Shown in pieces: positions 26,266-33,626 of a stretch of DNA of 64,000 nt. Every line of letters starts with the position of its first letter. Position 1 is the first letter of the stretch. The notes beneath the pieces are model-generated. The model was not told the origin of the DNA, did no database searches, and saw only the letters and a program-made list of their open reading frames with translations. Source of the DNA: Roseibacillus persicicus. GTDB lineage: Bacteria > Verrucomicrobiota > Verrucomicrobiia > Verrucomicrobiales > Akkermansiaceae. The stretch covers positions 1-64,000 of the forward strand of contig NZ_BMXI01000020.1 in NCBI RefSeq assembly GCF_014651675.1, in the 5' to 3' direction. A program made the translations under genes and the position numbers.

Positions 26266-26361
26266 CTGCTTTCCTCGGTAAAAGAAAAGAGGGCTTTCAA
26301 CAAGAACACAATGACCACCCTCAAAAGCGGCGAGCTCTTTCACCGCCAACATCTGCGACTA

Positions 26362-28254
26362 CTAGGAATCCAGTAGTTCGGAGATCGTTTCGGCCGGGAG
26401 CAGGTAGGTAATGACCCGTCCCGCACGCGCGAGCACGATGCCCAACATGCGACCGTTCTGGTCGACGACAGGCAGCCCCGTTTCCGAGGGAGAGATGGTC
26501 ATATCGGTCTGCAGGACGCTCGGAAAGCGGTCGCGAATCCTGCTCAGCCCCCGCTCATCCATCGTATTCATCATCCGTTCGCGCTGACTGGTGAAGTCAG
26601 GCATGAACTGGCGCGGCTTCAAAGTCGCCACCAATTCGAGAGGACCGGTGCGACGGCGCACGTCCAGACGCACCTCCTGATTGGCCCCAATTCGGCTGAG
26701 AACCGTTTGCAGCTCCTTAACCCCGCCGATCTGACGTCCATTGACCGCCACGATGACATCTTCCACTTGCACACCGGCTTCCTCGGCAGCGCTGCCTCTT
26801 TCCACGCTCTGCACCAAAGTTCCTCCGCTGTTATAGGCGGGGTCCAGGCCCACACCGAGAAATCCTCGAGCACTTTCCAGAAGGCTCCTCTTCGCCACTG
26901 AGACTACTCCAATCCCCTCCGGAATCCCATCGGGCCGCACCGCCGCAATCAAAGTCCCCGCCACTGCCGGAGCACCAAGCAAACCGATGGGCCGCAAATT
27001 GATATCCGCAGGCAGCTTGAACACGACCAAGTCATGGGCGGCAAAAATCTCGAGCACCTCGAGCGAGAACTCACGGCCATCGGAGTCGACCCCCGCCAGC
27101 CCCTTGGCCCTCTTCACTTCACTCCATTTCGCCAAGACCCGGTTCCCTTCCCATACAGTGCCGAAGCCCACTTGCCGCCCGTTCGCGAAAATTCTCACCA
27201 CCCCATTTCCCAGCTCGTCGGTCACCTCCTCGAACGCCCCAAAAAGTTCCGCAGCCTGCCTATTTAAATTCGCCTGTCCCTGCTCCGTTACAAAGGGCAG
27301 AGCGCTGACCCGCCCCAGCTTGACTCGCGTGATGAGCTCTTCCTGCCCCCGCAGAAATTCCAAGACCACTTCATCCCCCGCGTCGAGGTTGCGGAGATAC
27401 TCCTTCAGACTTGCTCCACTGACAGGAACGCCATTGACACTCCGAATGATGTCTCCAGCCCGCAGACCTCCCTTTTCCGCCGCCGAATCCGCCAGCACCG
27501 CATCCAACACAACATTGCGTCCATGCGAATCGCTATTGAACATCACGCCCAGCACGGGAGTTCCTTCATCGAGGCTGGGCGGTGGCAATAACGTGCCCCA
27601 CCTGTCTCCGGATTTCAGCCGCTCCCAATCGGCCAGGAATCCGCTGATCCCCGCGTGGGTATTAGTCTGCACATCCTCCCCAATCCACGAGTGAATGCCC
27701 ACGACCTTTCCTTCCAAATCAAATAAGGGTCCCCCGGAATCTCCCCCGAAGAGCACGCAATCGCTGCCGATGAAGTAGTCGATACTTTTTGAGATGATTC
27801 TCCCAAATCGAACCGGAGCCGCGCGCAAGGCATCATAGCCGGAAGGGTGGCCCACCGCCACAACCCATTCCCCGGGGCGAATGGTCGCGGAACTACCCAA
27901 GGGCGAAAACGTCCAGGGACCAGGCCCTAACAGCTGGAGCATTGCCGCATCCTGCTTGCGGTGGATTCCCAAGACTTTGGCGCGAGCTTCCTCGCCATCG
28001 TCAAAAAGGATAGAGACCTCTTTGGCCACTTCGCCAGTATCCAGATTGGTCACCACGTGACCTGCGGTGAGGACCAATCCGTCCGCCGAAACCACTACCC
28101 CGCTGCCCGTGGACCCCATCGCTCCGACCTCCACCGTGGATTGTCGGGCACGCTCGACCACAGGCAAAATGGCAGCCTGCAAGTCGCGCAAAACCACCTC
28201 GCCGAGAGCAACGCTGCAGCTCAGGAAAAGGGTCAGCAGGGAAAGAATTCTCAT
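26362..28254 (-). CDS. HtrA/DegP-like serine protease with two PDZ domains and a degenerate second protease domain
   Basis: A 630-residue exported protein with signal peptide MRILSLLTLFLSCSVALG. The first trypsin-like domain has the full triad: His66 (TAGHVV), Asp102 (KQDAAML) and Ser173 (GGDSGGP). PDZ1 is about 232-312. A second protease-like region follows: GFGTVW at 363-368, with Asp408 kept in HDLVVFKL but the His position lost. It is interrupted by PDZ2 (about 463-545) and resumes with SETGLPVVDQNGRMLGI near 590, where Thr replaces the catalytic Ser. Probably a periplasmic quality-control protease whose second domain is regulatory. Confidence 0.88.
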   Translation of the reverse strand: MRILSLLTLFLSCSVALGEVVLRDLQAAILPVVERARQSTVEVGAMGSTGSGVVVSADGLVLTAGHVVTNLDTGEVAKEVSILFDDGEEARAKVLGIHRKQDAAMLQLLGPGPWTFSPLGSSATIRPGEWVVAVGHPSGYDALRAAPVRFGRIISKSIDYFIGSDCVLFGGDSGGPLFDLEGKVVGIHSWIGEDVQTNTHAGISGFLADWERLKSGDRWGTLLPPPSLDEGTPVLGVMFNSDSHGRNVVLDAVLADSAAEKGGLRAGDIIRSVNGVPVSGASLKEYLRNLDAGDEVVLEFLRGQEELITRVKLGRVSALPFVTEQGQANLNRQAAELFGAFEEVTDELGNGVVRIFANGRQVGFGTVWEGNRVLAKWSEVKRAKGLAGVDSDGREFSLEVLEIFAAHDLVVFKLPADINLRPIGLLGAPAVAGTLIAAVRPDGIPEGIGVVSVAKRSLLESARGFLGVGLDPAYNSGGTLVQSVERGSAAEEAGVQVEDVIVAVNGRQIGGVKELQTVLSRIGANQEVRLDVRRRTGPLELVATLKPRQFMPDFTSQRERMMNTMDERGLSRIRDRFPSVLQTDMTISPSETGLPVVDQNGRMLGIVLARAGRVITYLLPAETISELLDS

Positions 28255-28296
28255 TGCTTAATTTCGCTTCGGTTTTGCAACCGTCAACCCCGCCCG

Positions 28297-29187
28297 CTAT
28301 CGCAATTTGGCAGCCAAGGCAGGATTCAGCACGAAGCTCCCCTTACCACTGCTTTTCACCGCACCGCCTTCGGGAACGGTGTATTCGAATACAGCGGGAA
28401 TCTTCACGCCAGGCTTCTCCGACATCAGATAGACACGAATGGTCAATGGCTCCTTCCCCGTCGAACCAGGAAGGCTCTTCACCACATATTCAACTTCGTT
28501 GTTTCCGGGACTAGCCCCTCCGATAACGACCTCGGCCTGCTGGGTATTGGCCAGCACGTGTCGACTCCGGCGATTGACCTGCACCGTGACTTCGCGTCCC
28601 GGGCAGTAGGCATACACCTTGGCGATATATGGCACGGGGCCCTTGAGCTGAATCGGTGGATTAACCGGAGGAGCCCCCGAGGGAGCGAACTCGGGCTTAT
28701 CCAGGACACTATAATCGCCCTTCGCCAGGGAGGCCCGAACATCAGGCAGAGCCATCAGGTTGATAAACTCGGCGCCATCGTATTTCCAACCGGCTTCTTG
28801 CACGAATGAAAGCACGAGAATGTTCTCGGTTGGAGCTCCGCCCACGCCAAAGTCGATTTTTCCAAAGTAGATCGCTTTCGCAGTCGGCCCCCGCACCTTC
28901 AGCCGGGCAGGAGTCAGCCCCCGCAAATCGGGGGGAGCAGCCGGCAGATCAAACAAGCTGGCGGGGAACGGGCGACGCTCGGAAAAGATGCGGTTGCGAA
29001 TCTCCACCTGCCGGCGCAAAGAGGTCGTCTGGCTCCAGCGGTTCGGGCTCTTGGAAATCATTGACTGCCTCCACTGGTTGTAAACCCCTTCCAGAACCGG
29101 TTGCATGGGATTCTGGGCCGCCAAAAGCGGGGCAAAAGCAACCAAAACAAGGGAGATAACAGCCGTCGGCCGTAAAAGCGTCTTCAT
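28297..29187 (-). CDS. secreted protein of unknown function
   Basis: The protein is 296 residues from the ATG at 29187, which begins a signal peptide (LRPTAVISLVLVAFAPLLAA); further upstream the frame runs into the divergent esterase gene. Mature protein: an N-terminal helical stretch rich in Arg/Ser/Trp (VYNQWRQSMISKSPNRW), then a mixed region with Pro-rich linkers (FAPSGAPPVNPPIQLKGPVP) and beta-rich C-terminus. I recognise no family. It ends 42 bp upstream of the HtrA-like gene start, so co-transcription is possible. Confidence 0.7.
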   Translation of the reverse strand: MKTLLRPTAVISLVLVAFAPLLAAQNPMQPVLEGVYNQWRQSMISKSPNRWSQTTSLRRQVEIRNRIFSERRPFPASLFDLPAAPPDLRGLTPARLKVRGPTAKAIYFGKIDFGVGGAPTENILVLSFVQEAGWKYDGAEFINLMALPDVRASLAKGDYSVLDKPEFAPSGAPPVNPPIQLKGPVPYIAKVYAYCPGREVTVQVNRRSRHVLANTQQAEVVIGGASPGNNEVEYVVKSLPGSTGKEPLTIRVYLMSEKPGVKIPAVFEYTVPEGGAVKSSGKGSFVLNPALAAKLR

Positions 29188-29241
29188 GATGCGAGAAACT
29201 ATGGACAAACACCCTAGCCTTCGACCACCTTTTTTCTTCTT

Positions 29242-30096
29242 ATGTCGTCTTTGTCCCGTTTGAAAGAGGCCCCGGCCTTTGGGGAAGCCCGTGATCGCGA
29301 GCTTCTCAAAGACGCTCACTCCTACGTCTACTTCGAGTCACCGCAAGGTCAGCTCATCGCCCACTTTTTCCTCCCTCCCGATCACAATCCGGAAGCCGCG
29401 CACCTCACCTGCGTTCTCTTCTTCCACGGTGGCCTATGGGACACCTCGATGCCGACCCAGTTCGTCCCCCACTGCCATCACTTTGCCTCCAGAGGCACGG
29501 TTGCGGTGACAGTCGAGTATCGCGTCTTCAACAAACATCGCACCAATCCGGTCGAAGCCATGGAGGACGCCCGGCTGGCCATCGGCTTCCTCAAGCAAAA
29601 TGCGGGAATCATCGGCGTCGACCCCGAACGCATTGTCGTCGTGGGCGCGGGTTCGGGCGGCCATCTCGCCCTTTCATCCGCCCTGCAAAGCGCCTCCGCC
29701 ACCCCGGATCAACCGGATTGCAGACCTGCGGCAGTCGCGGCCTATTCGGCCATCGTGGACACTTCCCCCAAGGGGGTTGGCCACGAGCGATTCCCGTCAC
29801 CCAAGGAAGCCAAAGAGCTGAGCCCTCAGAGCCAACTCCCCTGCAAGAATCTCCCCCCCTGTCTACTGATGCACGGCCGCAATGACCGGGTGGCACCGTT
29901 CGATCAGATCGCCAAGTTCGCCAAGAGCTATCGCCGCAAAGGCAATCGCTGCGAATTAGTCGATTACGAGGGCGCGGGGCACACCTTCTTCAATTACAAT
30001 ACCAACGAGCAGCTCTATCAGCTTTCCCTCAATGCTCTCGACGGCTTCCTGGTTGACCTTGGATTCCTCTCTCCCGAAGAACCGCTCGTCTTCTAA
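29242..30096 (+). CDS. alpha/beta hydrolase, BD-FAE/HSL-type esterase
   Basis: A 284-residue cytoplasmic protein (no signal peptide). The oxyanion motif HGG is in CVLFFHGGLWD. The nucleophile is in VVGAGSGGHLAL (GxSxG with Ser as central residue). An acid is expected in LLMHGRNDRVAPFD, and a catalytic His in EGAGHTFFNY. The full triad is present. This arrangement is seen in acetyl and feruloyl esterases acting on plant polysaccharides and in general carboxylesterases; the substrate is not predictable. Convergent with the beta-helix gene downstream. Confidence 0.88.
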   Translation: MSSLSRLKEAPAFGEARDRELLKDAHSYVYFESPQGQLIAHFFLPPDHNPEAAHLTCVLFFHGGLWDTSMPTQFVPHCHHFASRGTVAVTVEYRVFNKHRTNPVEAMEDARLAIGFLKQNAGIIGVDPERIVVVGAGSGGHLALSSALQSASATPDQPDCRPAAVAAYSAIVDTSPKGVGHERFPSPKEAKELSPQSQLPCKNLPPCLLMHGRNDRVAPFDQIAKFAKSYRRKGNRCELVDYEGAGHTFFNYNTNEQLYQLSLNALDGFLVDLGFLSPEEPLVF

Positions 30097-30104
30097 AGGG
30101 GTCA

Positions 30105-32405
30105 TTATTCTTCATCTAACAGACCCAGAACCAGCTTGCCGGTATTAAAGTAGCTCCTCTGGTTCACCTCCTTCACGACATATTCGCGGGGTGGAGCGGA
30201 AGTCTCTTTTTCCCAAAACTCGGCCACGGCCTCCCGATACCGATCCTTGTCCGGCACCTCGGGGCGATACGGATCCTGATAGATCCCGATTTCGGCGAAC
30301 GGAATATCGGGAGCCCAGCTGGGACGTTTTCTCTTGTAAGCAAAGTTCAGCTTGTCGGGATCCTTGAAGATGGAAAGCGATCTCCGGGAGGTATTCCCGC
30401 TCTGTTTGGTAAACTCGGGGATCGCGTGCGGGTTTCGATCTCCGAAGCCAAATGCATGGTTGTTGCGAACCTCATTGAGGACGCGAATCCGCTTTTCTTT
30501 TTGCCACGTTGCAAAAAGAGATTTCATTCGCGGATAGCGCTCCTGCCAAAAGGGCGAAACGTAGTGATGCCAGTTCTCAGTCTTGGCCCCTTCCTCCCAT
30601 CCCTCGGTCCCAATGACCTTGAGCATTTTCCCGATGAGGTTTTCTTTCTCGCTGGAGGTAGGATTATCCTCCAGGAAACCCGTGTAACGCTGATAGCGGG
30701 ACTCGGAGCGACCGCTCAAAAACTGGAAAGCGTGAATCCCCTTGATGGTGATGTTGTCCTCCGCGAGATGCCCTGAGCCCGTATTCGTTTTGAAACCTTC
30801 GCCTGCCTTGTAAAAGACATTGCCAATAACATGGTCCCCGCAATCGCCATCATCGGAGAAGATGGCAGCCCGAGTATACATCTTCGGAACACACATGATG
30901 TGGTGAAAGAAATTGTGGCGAAAAGTATTTCCCCAACTCGACATCATTGCCCCCTGATAAAAGGCCCCTCCATCGCCTTCCTCTATCCCGGTATTGAAAA
31001 CCTCATTCTTCTCCACGAGATGCTCGACACCCGCAATCGTCACAATCTGGCCATTGTGATTGTGAACCAAATTATTGCGAAACACATTGCCCGCGCCCCC
31101 CATACCGCAGACCTTGCCGTAGAAGTCCGTCGAGTAAATTTGGGTAAAGTGACAATTCTCGATCGTATTTTCTCCCGCCGTAAAGCCCTCCGCGTTGTAG
31201 CTCCCCCCGTTCAGACGCGAAGCATTCGCGACATCGAAAATATCGCATCCTAGAATGCGATTGCGCACCCCACCGGTGATGTTGAACGCCGTCATTGGAG
31301 CTGCCACGTTTTGAATTCGGCACCCGGCGACGAGGTTGTCGGTTCCGCTTCGAATATTGAGCACCCCGGAGCCATTGGGACGGCCGCCGAAATTCTCGAA
31401 GGCGATGTTCTCGATCTTCACATGACTCGCACCATTGATGGTAAAGGCATCGGTTCCAGCCCACACCCCGATGACTTCATCCTGCGCCAGATCGGTCGGT
31501 GGCCAGAGAAAGAGCTTCCTTGCGGCGACATCGTAGAACCACTCCCCCGGGCGGTCCAAGGCTGGCAGCACATTTTCCAGAAAGGCCCGACTACCGTGAG
31601 GCCGTGGCAAGCCGTAGCCGGTGGCATCCCGCATGGTGATCGCTCCATTCGAGCCGTCCATGTCCGCGATCACAAAGGATCCTTTGGCCCAGGTCTCGGT
31701 TATGTATCCACTTAACCGCGCTTTTTCCGAAGTTTTCACCTCCGCCGCCCACTCCTTGGGAACCGCCGGATTCAGCGTCACCGTTGCCCCTTTGGGCTCC
31801 TCCCGCGTTCCGACTTCATTGGCGATGCGAGAGTCTTTCTTCAGAACCTTGGCAAAGGTGGCAAATCCCAGATCGGGATAACGGGCGATCTGCAGCATCC
31901 GGGAACCGAAGCTGACCTGAGACTCGGGCAAAGCCAATAGCCGATGCAAGTCCCCCTCTGGAATCTCAGCCACCAGCACTTCGCCGCGTGCCGTTTCTGC
32001 CAATCGCTCAAGGGTGGCGGAATCCTCAACCGGCGCGAAAAGGCTGCGCTCGATCGGCTCACGACCATCGAACACCACTTTCTCATTTGGCCACGCGGCA
32101 ATCCGGAAAGGCTTTTCCGCGGTCCCACTGTCGCCAGCTCTTAGAGTGACCGTTTCCTCCACTCGATAGCGCCCCGAACGAAGCCAAACATTCACTTGGA
32201 ACTCCTCGGTCAACTCCCCCTCCTGCCTCAGCGCTCGCAATGTCCGCAGCGCGCCGTTGACGCTTGCTTTGGGCGCACTCTCCAAACCTGAATTCTCATC
32301 GTTGCCATCCGGGGAAACGAAAATGTTGGCGACTTGAGGTTCGGCTTGTTGGGAAAAAACAGGAAAAATCGAGAGGCTGAGAGCAAGGCAGATAGAGAGC
32401 TTCAT
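30105..32405 (-). CDS. secreted right-handed parallel beta-helix protein
   Basis: A 766-residue protein with a signal peptide (MKLSICLALSLSIFPVFS). It starts with the motif ANIFVSPDGNDENSGLESAP, common in pectate-lyase-like and alginate-lyase-like beta-helix proteins (the D-G-x-D-x-x-S-G-x-x-x-x-P pattern). Rungs follow at about 320-600, with VKIENIAFENFGGRPNGSGV, RILGCDIFDV and VFRNNLVHNHNGQIVTIAG as examples. The C-terminal 160 residues are not beta-helical. Probably a polysaccharide-binding or -degrading enzyme outside the cell. The catalytic residues of a specific lyase family cannot be assigned by eye. Confidence 0.85.
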   Translation of the reverse strand: MKLSICLALSLSIFPVFSQQAEPQVANIFVSPDGNDENSGLESAPKASVNGALRTLRALRQEGELTEEFQVNVWLRSGRYRVEETVTLRAGDSGTAEKPFRIAAWPNEKVVFDGREPIERSLFAPVEDSATLERLAETARGEVLVAEIPEGDLHRLLALPESQVSFGSRMLQIARYPDLGFATFAKVLKKDSRIANEVGTREEPKGATVTLNPAVPKEWAAEVKTSEKARLSGYITETWAKGSFVIADMDGSNGAITMRDATGYGLPRPHGSRAFLENVLPALDRPGEWFYDVAARKLFLWPPTDLAQDEVIGVWAGTDAFTINGASHVKIENIAFENFGGRPNGSGVLNIRSGTDNLVAGCRIQNVAAPMTAFNITGGVRNRILGCDIFDVANASRLNGGSYNAEGFTAGENTIENCHFTQIYSTDFYGKVCGMGGAGNVFRNNLVHNHNGQIVTIAGVEHLVEKNEVFNTGIEEGDGGAFYQGAMMSSWGNTFRHNFFHHIMCVPKMYTRAAIFSDDGDCGDHVIGNVFYKAGEGFKTNTGSGHLAEDNITIKGIHAFQFLSGRSESRYQRYTGFLEDNPTSSEKENLIGKMLKVIGTEGWEEGAKTENWHHYVSPFWQERYPRMKSLFATWQKEKRIRVLNEVRNNHAFGFGDRNPHAIPEFTKQSGNTSRRSLSIFKDPDKLNFAYKRKRPSWAPDIPFAEIGIYQDPYRPEVPDKDRYREAVAEFWEKETSAPPREYVVKEVNQRSYFNTGKLVLGLLDEE

Positions 32406-32530
32406 GAATCGTTGCAGCGGACGAGCTGCTGACTATTTACGACCTCTCAAATCGTTTTTTCCCGCCTAATTCCAGAGTCACCCTCGCTCAAAGGAGCCTC
32501 TTTTCTCCCTCCGCCTGACTAGCGGCCATT

Positions 32531-32992
32531 CTACCGACCGCGATTGAAGCGCGCCATCTCTCTCTGCGCCTCGCGGAGCTCCACCTTCTTTTTCAAGTCG
32601 TGGCGCTGATCGCCATGAGTCTTACCCTTGGCCAATCCGAGCTCCACCTTCACGCGACGCCCTTTGAAATACATCCGCAGAGCCACCAGAGTTTCCCCCT
32701 TCACCTGAGTCGACTCTTGAAGCTTGAGAATCTCACTCTTGTGCAACAGCAGGCGCCGGGGGCGCTTGCTCTCATGCTGAAACCAGGTGCCCGCAGTCTG
32801 CCATGGCTGGATATCACAGCCGTAGAGAAAGACCTGCCCTCTCTCGACCCTTGCAAAGGCATCACGGATATTCGCCTTTCCATCGCGAATCGACTTCACC
32901 TCGGTGCCGCGCAACTCGATGCCACATTCGATCTTACTCAGAATATGGAAGTCGCGCAGGGCCTTCTTGTTTGTGGCGATGTCAGTGTTCAT
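32531..32992 (-). CDS. smpB: SsrA-binding protein SmpB
   Basis: The 153-residue protein from the ATG at 32992 matches the normal SmpB length; the frame continues upstream but without family similarity. It shows KKALRDFHILSKIECGIELRGTEVKSIRDGKANIRDAF and the C-terminal YFKGRRVKVELGLAKGKTHGDQRHDLKKK segment with the KxxHDKR-like end. SmpB binds tmRNA and brings it to stalled ribosomes for trans-translation. No tmRNA gene is visible in this window. Confidence 0.96.
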   Translation of the reverse strand: MNTDIATNKKALRDFHILSKIECGIELRGTEVKSIRDGKANIRDAFARVERGQVFLYGCDIQPWQTAGTWFQHESKRPRRLLLHKSEILKLQESTQVKGETLVALRMYFKGRRVKVELGLAKGKTHGDQRHDLKKKVELREAQREMARFNRGR

Positions 32993-33147
32993 CGGATAGT
33001 TGGGAAGTTGCGGGGGCGCCACCTTTGCGGCGGCCACTAGAGATGACAAAGCCCGCAGACGACCTGCAGGCTTGAGAGCCAATGGGATTGGCCAGAATAT
33101 TTAGCAGGGATTGGGCAAAGCGCAAATCCTTGCCATTGGGGCGATGA

Positions 33148-33351
33148 CTAAGGCGCAGGCGTCTCGGCCAATTTGATTTTGCCCTCAATGATTTCAGTCA
33201 AGGCAATATCAGCAGCGCCCATGCTGGGGACAGTCTCGACCAAGGGAGCGCGTCCATCGTTGAGCTGCTTGACCCGGCAAGACACCATGTTGATCAGGAT
33301 TTGGGGGTCGGGCATGACCTCGGACGCTTTCTCGACAAGCTCGCTTTTCAT
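33148..33351 (-). CDS. rpoZ: DNA-directed RNA polymerase omega subunit
   Basis: The protein begins MKSELVEKASEVMPDPQILI and continues MVSCRVKQLNDGRAPLVE, then ADIALTEIIEGKIKL, the conserved omega pattern. Length from 33351 is 67 residues. Longer starts up to 33423 would add a Pro-rich tail of 24 residues that omega proteins usually lack. The 33351 start has GGA 6 bp upstream; neither option has a strong ribosome site. Omega helps assemble RNA polymerase. smpB follows 155 bp downstream on the same strand. Confidence 0.85.
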   Translation of the reverse strand: MKSELVEKASEVMPDPQILINMVSCRVKQLNDGRAPLVETVPSMGAADIALTEIIEGKIKLAETPAP

Positions 33352-33435
33352 AGGTGTTCCAGAAAACCGTGACGCTGGCTTCGGTGGGTTGAATTGGACA
33401 ATCTTATCCTCTTCCATCATCACGTAATCAAAAAT

Positions 33436-33462
33436 TTAGTCCCCCCAATCAACGGGGGGCGA
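33436..33462 (-). promoter_or_regulatory. GC hairpin in the rpoZ leader
   Basis: Six C (33441-33446) and six G (33454-33459) form a perfect stem with a 7-nt loop. On the minus strand it is followed by ACTAAATTTTTG, just upstream of the longest possible rpoZ start. It may be a weak terminator or attenuator, or simply 5' UTR structure. Confidence 0.4.
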
Positions 33463-33626
33463 AGGGCTTTACATGGAATGCGGGCATTGACAAGACATTT
33501 CCGAACCACGGCTTCCCGATGACGAAGCCCGTGCCACAGAACCCGTCAAACGGTCCCTCCTCCTTTTCCCTTGTGTCCCCCTGAGGCCGAATGCACAGAC
33601 TTCGCCGCAATCTCGCAAGATTGGCC

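Noticed and set aside
26266-26352. Upstream extension of the CmoB-fusion start to 26352
   Set aside because: The extra 29 codons have no family similarity, and the internal ATG at 26265 has a good GAGGA ribosome site.
32531-33147. A tmRNA (ssrA) gene next to smpB
   Set aside because: I looked for a tRNA-Ala-like end and a tag reading frame ending in ALAA around smpB and found none.
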